Under the pieces are notes generated by a model that worked only from the letters and a program-made list of their open reading frames with translations, was not told the origin of the DNA and made no database searches. This document shows positions 37,344 to 46,775 of a DNA stretch of 64,000 bases, one piece after another. A program made the translations under genes and the position numbers. The stretch covers positions 1-64,000 of the forward strand of contig JAUYMS010000019.1 in assembly GCA_030698625.1 (NCBI GenBank). The letters run 5' to 3'. The stretch is from Candidatus Omnitrophota bacterium (GTDB lineage: Bacteria > Omnitrophota > Omnitrophia > Omnitrophales > Aquincolibacteriaceae). The stretch's first letter is position 1. The number at the start of each line of letters is the position of its first letter.

Positions 37344-38636
37344 ATGAACGACAGACGCGTAGTCATTACAGGCATTGGGATGGTTTCTCCCTTGGGGCTT
37401 AACGTAGACGAAACGTGGGCAAATTTGCAAGCGGGCCGTTCAGGAGTCGGCCGGATCAGTTTGTTTGATGCGGAACAGTTTCCTACCAAGATTGCCGGGG
37501 AAGTGCGCGGTTTTGATTTTGAGAAGTGGGTTGCAAGTGACGAAGCCCTCGGCTCTGCTACGCGCAGTACGTTTTTTGCCCTTGAATCAGCGCAAGAGGC
37601 CGTGGCAAGCGCGCGCCTTCATCAAGCGGATTATGATCCCGAGCGGTTTGGTATTTATTTCGGTGCCGGCGACAGCGGTATAGACTTCGGTCCGTTTGTG
37701 GATACGGTCGTGGCCTCTTTCGGATCCAACGGGGAGGTTGTCGACAAGTCCCTTTTCCTGGAAAACTCAGTTCAGAAGATGAGCGGTATGCGCGAGCTTG
37801 AAGCACAGCCCTTTATGACGGTAAATCATTTGGTGCGCCGCTTTACTATCCGCGGGCCCGTGGCCAGTTGCCTGACCGCCTGTGCGGCCTCGAGTCAGGC
37901 TATCGGTGAAGCCTTTGAGTGGATACGCCGTGGGGATGCCGATATTGCACTTTCGGGGGGTTCTCATGCCATGATCTACCCGTTGGGTGTGGCCGGGTTC
38001 AGTCTGCTGACGGCGCTTTCCACCCGCAACGCCGAGGCCGAGAGGGCTTCAAGACCTTTTGATAAGGGGCGTGACGGATTCGTTATAGGAGAAGGGGCGG
38101 CGGTCCTCGTTTTGGAAGAGCTTTCTCATGCCGAAAAGCGCAATGCCCCGATTTACGGTGAACTCGTCGGTTACGGTTCAACGGCAGATGCGTACAGGCT
38201 GACCGATATGGACCCTGAAGGCAAAAGTGCTAGCCGCGCGATGGAAATCGCGTTGCGTAAAGGCGGTATGGATGTGAGCGATGTGGATTATATCAGTGCG
38301 CATGGAACTTCGACGTTGGTTAACGATGCCGTCGAGACGCTCGTGATCAAAAAGGTAATGGGTAAAAGGGCGTACGAGGTTCCGGTGAGTTCCATCAAGT
38401 CAATGCTGGGTCATATGATTGCTGCGGCGGGAGCAGTGGAAGTTATCGCGTGTCTGCTGTCGATGCGTGATAGTGTGATCCCTCCAACTATTAACTATGA
38501 GGAACCCGATCCCGCATGTGATTTGGATTATGTGCCGAATGAGTCGCGCAAGACCGAAGTGAATGCGGCACTGTCCAATTCGTTTGGTTTCGGGGGCCAG
38601 AACATATGTTTGGCGGTGAAACGTTATGGCAGCTAA
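37344..38636 (+). CDS. Beta-ketoacyl-ACP synthase (active KS, FabF type)
   Basis: 430 residues. The full catalytic triad is present: C180 in TACAAS, H320 in SAHGTST and H357 in SMLGHMIAAAG. The N-terminus VVITGIGMVSPLG and the C-terminus SNSFGFGGQN are typical. It should perform decarboxylative condensation on the adjacent ACP, probably as a heterodimer with the upstream Cys-less paralogue of the same length. ATG at 37344 begins one base after the upstream stop; the frame is open further upstream inside that gene but without homology. It overlaps the next gene by 11 bases. Confidence 0.92.
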   Translation: MNDRRVVITGIGMVSPLGLNVDETWANLQAGRSGVGRISLFDAEQFPTKIAGEVRGFDFEKWVASDEALGSATRSTFFALESAQEAVASARLHQADYDPERFGIYFGAGDSGIDFGPFVDTVVASFGSNGEVVDKSLFLENSVQKMSGMRELEAQPFMTVNHLVRRFTIRGPVASCLTACAASSQAIGEAFEWIRRGDADIALSGGSHAMIYPLGVAGFSLLTALSTRNAEAERASRPFDKGRDGFVIGEGAAVLVLEELSHAEKRNAPIYGELVGYGSTADAYRLTDMDPEGKSASRAMEIALRKGGMDVSDVDYISAHGTSTLVNDAVETLVIKKVMGKRAYEVPVSSIKSMLGHMIAAAGAVEVIACLLSMRDSVIPPTINYEEPDPACDLDYVPNESRKTEVNAALSNSFGFGGQNICLAVKRYGS

Positions 38637-39726
38637 AGGAAGATCAGTTTTTCTGACCGGGGTTACAGGTGCCCTTGGACGCGATTTTGTGAAGGAGTTG
38701 TTGACGACAACGGATAGCCAGTTATTTCTGCTTATCCGGCCGCAAAGACGATTCTCGCACTGGGATCGTGCACGTAAGATTTTGGCTTCGTGGGGACTCG
38801 AAGCCTATTTGGGAACCCGTGTTCAGGTTATGGAAGGGGATGTGACGTCGCCGAATTTTGGTCTTGCGGACTACGACCTCGACATTCTTCGCCGTGAAGT
38901 CGAGGAGTTTTATCATATCGCCGCGCTCACGGCCTTGAACGGAAGCCGGGAGGATTGTTTTCATATCAATGTGCACGGAACCCAGCATGCTTTAGATTTG
39001 GCTGAAGAATTTCGAAAAGAAGGAAAGCTGCAACGGTTCTTTTATTTCAGTACGGCGTTCGTTGCCGGAAGTTTGCAGACATACTGCGCTCAGGAGGATG
39101 AGCTTCCGCCTCATCCTGCTCACGCCAATCATTACGAGGCAAGTAAATACGCGGCCGAGAGTTTGGTGCGTAAACACATGGCAGGCGGACTCGGCGTCAC
39201 TATTTTTAGACCGAGCATCGTGGTGGGAGATTCGCGTACCGGTGAAGTGGCCGAATTTAATGTGATTTATCCTTTTATGAAGATGTTCGCGCACGGGATC
39301 CTGAAGACGCTGCCGACCAAGCTGGATAACACTTTCAACATTGTTCCCATTGACTTTGTGATACGTGCCGCGGCCCATATTGCCGGCCGTTCTGATTCCG
39401 TGGGAAAGACGTACCACCTCGTCTCGCAGAATCCTCCTTCAATCGGCAGTTTGCTGCGGTTGAAAAACGAGGAATATCCCCAGATGCCGCCTATCGAAGT
39501 TATTGCGCCGGAGGACTTCAAACGTGAAGGGTTGTCGGCAGAAGAACAGATGGTTTACGATATGTTGTCACCCTACCTAGGGTATCTTAACGACCATCTG
39601 CATTTTTATACCGCGAATACCGAGGCGGGCTTGGCGGGAAGCGGCATAGAATTCCCGAAGACTGACTACGAATTTCTGAAGATCCTCACGAGTTACGCCG
39701 TTGAGGCAGGCTATATTCTCATCTAA
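38626..39726 (+). CDS. Thioester-reductase-like extended SDR
   Basis: 366 residues. FLTGVTGALGRDFVKELL binds the dinucleotide; the extended-SDR Ser/Tyr/Lys are in FYFSTAFVAG and HYEASKYAAESLV. The wide C-terminal region (FRPSIVVGDSRTGEV, NIVPIDFVIRAAAHIA) is that of the NAD_binding_4/thioester reductase and fatty acyl reductase group. In a cluster ending with an ACP-bound product this would release the chain as an aldehyde or alcohol. Epimerase function is the alternative. Its last 4 bases overlap the stop of the convergent glycosyltransferase. Confidence 0.75.
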   Translation: MAAKGRSVFLTGVTGALGRDFVKELLTTTDSQLFLLIRPQRRFSHWDRARKILASWGLEAYLGTRVQVMEGDVTSPNFGLADYDLDILRREVEEFYHIAALTALNGSREDCFHINVHGTQHALDLAEEFRKEGKLQRFFYFSTAFVAGSLQTYCAQEDELPPHPAHANHYEASKYAAESLVRKHMAGGLGVTIFRPSIVVGDSRTGEVAEFNVIYPFMKMFAHGILKTLPTKLDNTFNIVPIDFVIRAAAHIAGRSDSVGKTYHLVSQNPPSIGSLLRLKNEEYPQMPPIEVIAPEDFKREGLSAEEQMVYDMLSPYLGYLNDHLHFYTANTEAGLAGSGIEFPKTDYEFLKILTSYAVEAGYILI

Positions 39727-40883
39727 CGCCAGGTGGTAGCCTTCTTTGTTAAGGCCATCCAGGTTGCATCCAATAGGATGATTGAAACAATGAATGCTGC
39801 CAAAGGGTACAGGAGTGCGAATAGCCTCTTAGCCCTTACAATGGAATAAGCCTTCCACGCCGTACCCAGAATAAAAATCAGTAGTACAAGAGAAGCACCC
39901 CAAAGGAAACCGTATTGCTCCGGTAGGGTGAGGGCGAGACGGGTCAGCGGTATGAGAAATAAGTAGGGCAGGACTGAGAAGGCTACGAGACTTATCGTTT
40001 TTCCGACGAGGGGCGCCGGCTTTCTTTCAAATGCATGCAGAAAAATACGCCGCCAACCCTTCCAGATGCCGGCAAATGAATCGTACATCCTCGTGCCATA
40101 GACATCCATGCCAAATGCGCACTGCGTGTGCGAGCCGCTTTGTTTGCTTTTCTTCATGAGAGCAAAGTCTTCCAGATAAGCTTCCTTAACCGATTCATGG
40201 CCGCCCAACTTGCGATACAGATTTTTTTGGATGAGCAGGTATTGTCCGTTGGCAAAATAAACGGACGACCTCGGGTGATTGACTCTCTCAAGGGGAAACC
40301 AGAGGCCGATTAGCGCCATGGCGCAGGGCTGAATCAAGTACTCCCAGAAGCTCTTCACGAGACAGCGGGGCAGGAGTGTCAGGAATGCAATGTCCCTGGA
40401 AAGGACATGCTGCATACTCGCTCGGATACTGGAAGGTTCGTGCCGCGTATCCGCATCCGTGAATAGAAGCCAGTTCCCGCGTGCTTCGGCAACCCCCGTA
40501 TGGATTGCGAAGTTCTTACCGGTCCATCCCGGAGGTGTTTCCGGGGCATTCATGTATTTCATGCGTCCCCTCAAGCTGGGAGCCTCGGCGCCCAAGTTGC
40601 GGAGAATCGTTTCTGTGCGGTCGGTCGAGTTGTCATTGATTACAATAATCTCGAACTTCGCATAATCCTGGTTGAGCAGCGAATTCACGCAAAACTCTAT
40701 GTTTTTCTCCTCATTCTTCGCGGGTATAATCACGGAAACGAGTTCGTTCTGTTCCTCGAGGGCGGGGCTCGGCCGTACGACGGGCGCGGTATCGAGAGTT
40801 TTGAGAGCGAGGCGGCTACGGTACATCCACACCAACGCCGTTACCGTAAAGAACCAGAATAAGGGATTCATGATCCGTTCCAT
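39723..40883 (-). CDS. Membrane glycosyltransferase, family 2 (HpnB/CrtQ-like)
   Basis: 386 residues. An N-terminal span (residues 5-20) anchors a GT-A domain: VSVIIPAKNEEKNI, IIVINDNSTDRTETIL, PPGWTGKNFAIHTGVAEA and LLFTDADTRHEP (DxD-type metal site). YLEDFALMKKSKQSG supplies the usual ED motif. The C-terminal 120 residues have about four hydrophobic spans. GWTGKN plus FTDAD is characteristic of glycosyltransferases acting on carotenoid or hopanoid lipids. It probably glycosylates the lipid product of the neighbouring operon; substrate unproven. Start codon is 8 bases after the predicted -10 box. Confidence 0.82.
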   Translation of the reverse strand: MERIMNPLFWFFTVTALVWMYRSRLALKTLDTAPVVRPSPALEEQNELVSVIIPAKNEEKNIEFCVNSLLNQDYAKFEIIVINDNSTDRTETILRNLGAEAPSLRGRMKYMNAPETPPGWTGKNFAIHTGVAEARGNWLLFTDADTRHEPSSIRASMQHVLSRDIAFLTLLPRCLVKSFWEYLIQPCAMALIGLWFPLERVNHPRSSVYFANGQYLLIQKNLYRKLGGHESVKEAYLEDFALMKKSKQSGSHTQCAFGMDVYGTRMYDSFAGIWKGWRRIFLHAFERKPAPLVGKTISLVAFSVLPYLFLIPLTRLALTLPEQYGFLWGASLVLLIFILGTAWKAYSIVRAKRLFALLYPLAAFIVSIILLDATWMALTKKATTWR

Positions 40884-40891
40884 GGGGCGGA

Positions 40892-40900
40892 ATCATATCA
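40892..40900 (-). promoter_or_regulatory. Extended -10 for the glycosyltransferase, predicted leaderless
   Basis: Minus strand TGATATGAT, followed by 8 bases and the ATG. No convincing -35. It lies back to back with the exporter promoter on the plus strand, 4 bases from its -35. Confidence 0.5.
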
Positions 40901-40904
40901 TAAG

Positions 40905-40934
40905 CTGACAGCGGCTTGCGAGCTTTGTTATACT
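40905..40934 (+). promoter_or_regulatory. Promoter of the RND exporter, predicted leaderless
   Basis: CTGACA (40905-40910), 18-base spacer ending TGT, TATACT (40929-40934), then 8 bases to the ATG at 40943. No Shine-Dalgarno sequence lies between. Confidence 0.65.
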
Positions 40935-40942
40935 AACCAAAT

Positions 40943-43234
40943 ATGTTCAGACTGATTGCAAAATTTGTGTTGCTGGCAAGATGGCCGCTGATTTTGGCAC
41001 TGTTTCTCGCTACTGGAATTGCGGGCTGGAGTGTGCTTGCGCTTCAGATCGACCCTACAATTGAAACTCTTTTCGTAAAAAACTCCGCCGAATATGAGTT
41101 CTACCGCGAGTACCGCGAGCGTTACGGCAGCGACCACCTGATCGCCATCGCCGTGGAGACCGAAGATATGTTTAGCCTGCGAAATCTCCGCAGACTCAGG
41201 CGCCTTACGGAAACGTTGGAATCCTTCGAGGAAGTGGAGCGGGTCTTGAGTTTAGCCAATGCCTCCGATATCCGGCACAAATTTATGGGAGTAAAAGTCG
41301 AACCGGTTCTGGAGGGTGTTTTTGACGGCAAGCGGGATCCTCAGGAGCTGAAGGCAGACATCGTCAACAATGAACTCTTTCGCCATAATTTGATCTCAAC
41401 CGATGGGAGAGTTGCCAATGTTCTTGTATTCCTCAAGGGGGAGCAGACTAAGCGGTCGCGGGGCCAGGATTTTGTAAAGCGCCTTCGCCGTGTTCTGGAA
41501 CAAGAGCGCCGACCGGGTTTCCGGTTTTATCTCGCGGGTGCGCCGATCGAACAGCACGATTTTGTCGATCTTATCCGCAAAGATCAATTCACTTTTGTCC
41601 CTATGATCACTATGTTGCTGGTCGTCGCGACCTTTGTTATTTATCGCAGCCTTGCATGTACTTTTTTGGCCATGTCGTTGGTCTTTATGACCCTCATATG
41701 GACAATGGGAACGATCTCGCTTTTGGGTGAGAAACTGAATTTGGTGACTAGCCTCTTGCCGCCCGTCATTATGATTATCACAGTCGTCAATTCGATTCAT
41801 CTGATGAACCTATTCTTCGAAGTCCGACCGCATCACCCGAGCCTGCGCCGCTGCGTGGTGCTGACAATGGAACAACTGGGTGTGCCGTGTTTGCTGACAC
41901 ACCTAACGACGATTCTCGGATTCATTTCATTGCTGTTTAATCCCGTGCCTGCGATTCGCGATTTCGGCATTTTTGCCGCACTCGGAACCTTTTATTCCTA
42001 CATCGCGCAACTCCTGTTAACGCCTATTTTGCTTCCGGCGCTTCCGTATCGGATCGGAGAACATTTACTGGATGAGACCCATTATTTGAACCGCATCATC
42101 ATCGGCTTTCTCGAGAAACTGGAATATCGCTGGAAGTGGATCATCCTCGGGTTGGCTGCAACCTTTCTGGGTTTGTCTATCTATGGAATGACGAAGCTTG
42201 AGGTGGACACCAACCTCATCAAGCAGATGAGGCCGGATTCTCAGTTAGCGATCTCTACCCGGTTTATCGATGAAAATTTGACGGGCGTGTACTCGCTCGG
42301 ATTTGTCATGCGGGCTAAAGACGGCAAGAGTCTTGTTGATGCCGACAAACTCAAGCGCCTCGATGCGTTCAAGGACTTCCTGGAATCCAATCCCGAGATC
42401 CCGAACGTCAACAGCATTACGACACTCATCAAGAGAATTCACGCAGCGAGGGAGGGCTCGCCCGAGGCTTACTTTATCCCCGAGGACCAAGATACTCTCG
42501 AGAAATACATGAGTGGCATGGTGAAATCGGGAGATCCGGAATTGTGGAAGCTGATATCGCCGGATCTGAAAGAGGTGCGCATTGAAGGCCGCATGAAGGC
42601 CGTCGGTACTAAAGACGGGGCGAGAGTCGAAGCGATGGCGAGAGCCTACCTTGACGAAAAACTTTCCGACGTCTTTGAGTCGCGTTTAACGGGGAGCGTT
42701 GTTCTCCTGGGGCGCATGGCCAAGGATTTGATCGGGAACCAGATGCGTAGTTTTGTTTTCGCCTTCGGCTCTATTCTCATTCTCATAGCGCTATTGTTTC
42801 GCTCTGTGCGAATTGGCTTGTTGGCCGCAATTCCCAATGTACTGCCGATCATCGGGGTTTACGGTATCATGGGGTTTATGCATATCGAGCTCTCATCCCC
42901 GACGGCTATGATTTCCAGTATTGTGCTGGGGTTGGTCGTAGATGCTTCGATTCATTTTCTTCATCGATTCAAATTGGAATTCCAGAAGCGACAACATTAC
43001 CTTCAGGCCCTGCACCACACCTATCGCAACGTAGGGCAGGCGATGGTTGTATCCACGAGCATCCTCGTGGTTGGGTTTGCTTCCAGCGTCTTTGCGGCCT
43101 TTCGGCCGACGATTCACTTTGGGGTCCTCACCGGTCTGACCATCTTTTTTGCCCTCATTTGCACCCTCCTGATCCTCCCCGTCTGTGTCGTCATGACACG
43201 GCCCTTTGGGGAGCCCCGCGTTTTCGACCGGTAG
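40943..43234 (+). CDS. RND/MMPL-family lipid exporter
   Basis: 763 residues with the duplicated RND layout: an N-terminal span (residues 8-35), a large periplasmic loop, five spans (about 215-375), a span near 397-415, a second periplasmic loop, and a final five-span bundle (about 600-755). IEPVxA-type and TTILGFISLLF segments and LGLVVDASIHFLHRF match MMPL/HpnN-type exporters. At 763 residues it is a short, lipid-type RND protein rather than a drug pump of about 1040. It would move a hydrophobic product across or out of the inner membrane. Divergent from the glycosyltransferase with back-to-back promoters, so the two are probably co-regulated parts of the lipid cluster. Confidence 0.85.
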   Translation: MFRLIAKFVLLARWPLILALFLATGIAGWSVLALQIDPTIETLFVKNSAEYEFYREYRERYGSDHLIAIAVETEDMFSLRNLRRLRRLTETLESFEEVERVLSLANASDIRHKFMGVKVEPVLEGVFDGKRDPQELKADIVNNELFRHNLISTDGRVANVLVFLKGEQTKRSRGQDFVKRLRRVLEQERRPGFRFYLAGAPIEQHDFVDLIRKDQFTFVPMITMLLVVATFVIYRSLACTFLAMSLVFMTLIWTMGTISLLGEKLNLVTSLLPPVIMIITVVNSIHLMNLFFEVRPHHPSLRRCVVLTMEQLGVPCLLTHLTTILGFISLLFNPVPAIRDFGIFAALGTFYSYIAQLLLTPILLPALPYRIGEHLLDETHYLNRIIIGFLEKLEYRWKWIILGLAATFLGLSIYGMTKLEVDTNLIKQMRPDSQLAISTRFIDENLTGVYSLGFVMRAKDGKSLVDADKLKRLDAFKDFLESNPEIPNVNSITTLIKRIHAAREGSPEAYFIPEDQDTLEKYMSGMVKSGDPELWKLISPDLKEVRIEGRMKAVGTKDGARVEAMARAYLDEKLSDVFESRLTGSVVLLGRMAKDLIGNQMRSFVFAFGSILILIALLFRSVRIGLLAAIPNVLPIIGVYGIMGFMHIELSSPTAMISSIVLGLVVDASIHFLHRFKLEFQKRQHYLQALHHTYRNVGQAMVVSTSILVVGFASSVFAAFRPTIHFGVLTGLTIFFALICTLLILPVCVVMTRPFGEPRVFDR

Positions 43235-43235
43235 G

Positions 43236-43254
43236 GGGGGGAGATTATCCCCTT
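43236..43254 (+). terminator. Possible weak hairpin terminator after the exporter
   Basis: GGGGA pairs with TCCCC around the loop GATTA (43238-43252), extendable by two G-U pairs. Only TTAATT follows, so the U-tract is poor. It sits between the exporter stop and the lysS promoter. Confidence 0.3.
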
Positions 43255-43256
43255 AA

Positions 43257-43286
43257 TTGACACCCTCCTCGGGGCTGTAATATAAT
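43257..43286 (+). promoter_or_regulatory. Consensus promoter for the lysS operon
   Basis: TTGACA (43257-43262), 18-base spacer, TATAAT (43281-43286): both hexamers are perfect. The ATG at 43332 is 45 bases downstream with a GAAGGTG ribosome binding site, so this unit has a leader. Confidence 0.85.
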
Positions 43287-43331
43287 GTCTCTTTGTTTTC
43301 TAAGTCTTTAAAAATGAAGGTGTAATGAAAA

Positions 43332-44738
43332 ATGGAGCAGGAATCTAAAGTGACCGAATCCCGTTTTTTACCCAAAGAGTCCTTGACCGCAATTCTAGAG
43401 AATTTTTCGGAAGACCGTAAGATTCGGACCGCCGGACGTTTTATGGCAAAGCGGGTTATGGGCAAGAGCATTTTTGGCGATCTCAAGGACGAGAGTGCCC
43501 GAATGCAGCTCTACGTTAAGAAGGACAATCTTGGCGAAGAGGAATTTAAGGTATTTAAAGCGCTTTCGATAGGGGACATCCTGGGAATTGAAGGGAGTCT
43601 GTTCTTATCCAAGACCGGTGAAAAGACCATCAAAGTAGAGAAATTCTGGCTCTTATCAAAGATTACGAGAATGCTTCCCGAGAAGTGGCACGGTCTCAAG
43701 GACGTGGAGACACGGTACCGTCAGCGATACGTGGACCTTATTGTCAATGACGAGGTGCGTAAGACTTTCAAGACGCGCAGCAAGATTATCGGCCAGATCA
43801 GAAAGACCCTGGATGATAAGGGCTTTATGGAAGTCGAGACTCCCATGATGCAGCCGATACCCGGCGGTGCGCGCGCCAAGCCGTTTGTGACTCATCACAA
43901 TACGCTCCACACAGACCTCTATCTGCGAGTCGCCCCTGAACTTTACCTAAAGCGTTTATTGGTAGGGGGATTTGAGAAGGTTTATGAGATCAACCGTAAC
44001 TTCCGCAATGAGGGTATTTCGGTGCGGCACAACCCGGAATTCACAATGCTTGAGCTTTATCAGGCGTATGCCGATTATACAGATATGATGTCTGTCACCG
44101 AAGAGATCATCTCCGGGCTGGTGACGTCTCTCCACGGCCGGGATGAGATTCCTTACGGGGACCGGATATTGAATTTTAAAACGCCCTGGAAGCGCATCCG
44201 GTTTTATGATGCTTTGGAGGAAAAGACAGGTATTAATTTTCGCAAGACAGATATCCGAGAAGCCGCGGGGAAGCTTGGCGTCGATGTCAGCCCCGAGTCT
44301 GAGGATGTGGACATCCTCAATGATATCTTCGGGATTAAGGTGGAAGAGGATCTCTGGGATCCCACTTTCGTTCTCGATTATCCGACGGTGATGACGCCCC
44401 TGGCAAAGGCTAAGGACGACGACCCCGAGTTGGTTTACCGCTTTGAGTTGTTTGCGGCCCGGATGGAAATTGCCAATGCTTTTTCTGAGCTGAATGATGC
44501 GGCTGTGCAAAGGCAGCGTTTGGAAGCGCAGAAAGACATGATCGGCGAACATAAGGAAATTGATGAAGACTTTCTCATGGCGCTTGAGTATGCCATGCCC
44601 ACGGCCGGCGGGCTTGGCATCGGCATTGATCGTCTCGTCATGCTACTTACAAATCAGAGTTCGATTCGAGATGTTATTTTGTTTCCGCTACTGAAACCCG
44701 AAAAACATAAAGTTACTCAGGAAGAGCCCGTACCCTAA
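43332..44738 (+). CDS. lysS: Lysyl-tRNA synthetase, class II
   Basis: 468 residues, slightly shorter than the usual 490-505, with a short N-terminus before the OB-fold anticodon domain (IRTAGRFMAKRVMG). Class II motifs: motif 1 FMEVETPMMQPIPGGARAKPF, motif 2 FEKVYEINRNFRNEGISVRHNPEFTMLE, and motif 3 GLGIGIDRLVMLLTNQSSIRDVILFP. It charges tRNA-Lys in the cytoplasm. First gene of a unit continuing with the lol genes and ilvE, a common lysS-lolC-lolD arrangement. Confidence 0.97.
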   Translation: MEQESKVTESRFLPKESLTAILENFSEDRKIRTAGRFMAKRVMGKSIFGDLKDESARMQLYVKKDNLGEEEFKVFKALSIGDILGIEGSLFLSKTGEKTIKVEKFWLLSKITRMLPEKWHGLKDVETRYRQRYVDLIVNDEVRKTFKTRSKIIGQIRKTLDDKGFMEVETPMMQPIPGGARAKPFVTHHNTLHTDLYLRVAPELYLKRLLVGGFEKVYEINRNFRNEGISVRHNPEFTMLELYQAYADYTDMMSVTEEIISGLVTSLHGRDEIPYGDRILNFKTPWKRIRFYDALEEKTGINFRKTDIREAAGKLGVDVSPESEDVDILNDIFGIKVEEDLWDPTFVLDYPTVMTPLAKAKDDDPELVYRFELFAARMEIANAFSELNDAAVQRQRLEAQKDMIGEHKEIDEDFLMALEYAMPTAGGLGIGIDRLVMLLTNQSSIRDVILFPLLKPEKHKVTQEEPVP

Positions 44739-44740
44739 TC

Positions 44741-46042
44741 ATGGCATTCGAACGATTTATTGCCTGGAAACATCTCGCGCATCGCCGGAAGACGGGTTTT
44801 ATCTCCCTCATTTCCATTATTTCCGTGGCCGGCGTTTCGCTCGGCGTTATGGCGCTCATCGTTGTGCTGGCGGTTATGAGCGGTTTCGACCGCGAGCTCA
44901 AAATGAAGATCGTCAACGTGCAGCCCCACTTGCGGATTGAGAAAGTCGGGGGCATCTTGGATGCGGCAGCCGAAATCGGATCCATTCGCACTTTGGGAAT
45001 CCCGGGTCTTGAGACAGCTGCGTCCTACGTCGAAGGGCAGGCCATTGTTCGTTCGCAGGATAATGCGACCGGGGTTCTGGTCAAGGGGGTGGATAGCCAG
45101 AATGAGGATCTTGCGCTCTATCGCGAGAAGATGAAATTCGGGGCCTTGGATTTTGAGGACACCGTAACCGTTCAGAGCAAGCGCCGCCTTTTGTTTTCCC
45201 GCAAAGTCACGGAGACGGAATTGGGCGGCATCGTAATCGGAGAATCACTCGCGGCCGTGCTTCGCGTGCGCGTCGGTGATATCGTGCACTTGATCTCGCC
45301 TTTCCAGGACAACAACGATTCCATTATTCCTCTGCGGGCCGAGAGCCGGCCGTTCCTCGTTAAGGGAATATTTCGCATGGGGATGAGTGACTTCGACAGC
45401 GGGCTTGCCCTTATAAGCCTCTCTAAAGCCCAAGCCCTTTATCACCTCGACGACCGGGTGACCGGACTCAGCCTGCGCTTTGCTGATGTGGATGAGGCCG
45501 AGCGCTGGAAGTTTTTCCTTCGGGGTCATTTTTCTCCCGATTATTATTTACGGACGTGGTATGACATGAACCAGAATTTCTTTCAAGCTTTGAAGGTCGA
45601 GAAATCGGTCATGACCATCTTACTTGCGCTCATTGTTTTGGTGGCGGCGTTCAATATCGTTTCGACGCTCATCATGATTGTGATGGAGAAGACGCGAGAT
45701 ATCGGAATCTTACGGTCCATCGGCGCGACCCGCGCGAGCATTCGGCGAATTTTTCTCATGGAAGGCTTTACGGTGGGCATCCTCGGGGTGGCTACGGGAA
45801 CCGTTTTGGGGCTTTTGGTGACTCGGTACCTAAATAATATTACAGCTTTCATCCGAGAGACAACGGGGCTCGAATTATTCCCGAGTGACATCTATTACTT
45901 TGATAAGATCCCGACCGAGATTCACGCGCAAGATGTCGTTGCGATTGTTTCTTTCGCCCTCATTACGTCGATTGTTGCCGGTTTTTACCCGGCTCACCGT
46001 GCGGCCAGTTTGAGCCCTGTAGAAGCTTTGCGCTATGAATAA
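44741..46042 (+). CDS. lolC: Lipoprotein-releasing ABC transporter permease (LolC/LolE family)
   Basis: 433 residues, four spans: one at residues 20-45 (ISLISIISVAGVSLGVMALIVVLAVMSGF, a family signature) and three in the C-terminal third (about 285-425), separated by a periplasmic MacB-like domain. The end AHRAASLSPVEALRYE is typical of FtsX-family permeases. LolCDE extracts mature lipoproteins from the inner membrane for LolA. Only one permease gene is present, so it probably forms a homodimer (LolF-like). Starts 2 bases after lysS; the next gene overlaps by 8 bases. Confidence 0.92.
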   Translation: MAFERFIAWKHLAHRRKTGFISLISIISVAGVSLGVMALIVVLAVMSGFDRELKMKIVNVQPHLRIEKVGGILDAAAEIGSIRTLGIPGLETAASYVEGQAIVRSQDNATGVLVKGVDSQNEDLALYREKMKFGALDFEDTVTVQSKRRLLFSRKVTETELGGIVIGESLAAVLRVRVGDIVHLISPFQDNNDSIIPLRAESRPFLVKGIFRMGMSDFDSGLALISLSKAQALYHLDDRVTGLSLRFADVDEAERWKFFLRGHFSPDYYLRTWYDMNQNFFQALKVEKSVMTILLALIVLVAAFNIVSTLIMIVMEKTRDIGILRSIGATRASIRRIFLMEGFTVGILGVATGTVLGLLVTRYLNNITAFIRETTGLELFPSDIYYFDKIPTEIHAQDVVAIVSFALITSIVAGFYPAHRAASLSPVEALRYE

Positions 46043-46748
46043 TACGACGCAGGACCTACTCGCGGCCTATGATCTGAAAAAGGAATACACTACGCCAAGC
46101 GGGGAGTTGGAGATTCTCAAGGGCGTACACCTAACTCTAGAGCCCGGGGAAGCAGTTTACGTGTTCGGGCGATCGGGTTCGGGAAAGTCGACGCTCCTGC
46201 ATCTGCTTGGCGGACTGGATCAAGCGACCTCGGGTAAGATCCTCTTTGAGGGCGAAGACATGACACTTCTTAAGGAACGCGAACTGGCACGCGTGCGCAA
46301 TAGGCGGATCGGTTTTGTGTTTCAATCTTATTACCTTTTACCCGAACTCACTCTTTATGAAAATGTACTTCTTCCGACGATGATTGCCGGGAGGCGAAAT
46401 GATAAATGGACTAAAGAATGTTTGAAGCGTGTAAAACTTTATAGCCGGGCGGACCACTACCCGTCGGAACTATCCGGAGGTGAAAAACAACGAGCCGCCA
46501 TTGCCCGCGCACTTGCAAACCGCCCGTCGGTCGTGCTGTGTGACGAACCTACGGGCAATCTTGATGAAGAGACGGCCGGTATTGTGATGTCCCTCCTCGA
46601 GGATTTGAACCGGCGTGAGGGGCAGGCGTTTATAATCGTGACTCATGATGAGGCATTGGCCTGGCACGCTCATCGAACCTATCGTTTGGTGGACGGAATA
46701 CTGATTCCGGAGGCCCGGGGACCTGTGAATGTCGAAAAGATTAGCTGA
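46035..46748 (+). CDS. lolD: Lipoprotein-releasing system ATPase LolD
   Basis: 237 residues. Walker A GRSGSGKSTLL, Q-loop FVFQSYYLLPELT, signature LSGGEKQRAAIARAL, Walker B VVLCDEPTGNLD and switch His in IVTHDEAL are all intact. The MacB/LolD-type hallmark LSGGEKQR and the overlap with the permease support LolD. It energises lipoprotein release. Confidence 0.93.
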   Translation: MNNTTQDLLAAYDLKKEYTTPSGELEILKGVHLTLEPGEAVYVFGRSGSGKSTLLHLLGGLDQATSGKILFEGEDMTLLKERELARVRNRRIGFVFQSYYLLPELTLYENVLLPTMIAGRRNDKWTKECLKRVKLYSRADHYPSELSGGEKQRAAIARALANRPSVVLCDEPTGNLDEETAGIVMSLLEDLNRREGQAFIIVTHDEALAWHAHRTYRLVDGILIPEARGPVNVEKIS

Positions 46749-46775
46749 GAGAGATTCTGTCTAAGGAGTTTATCT

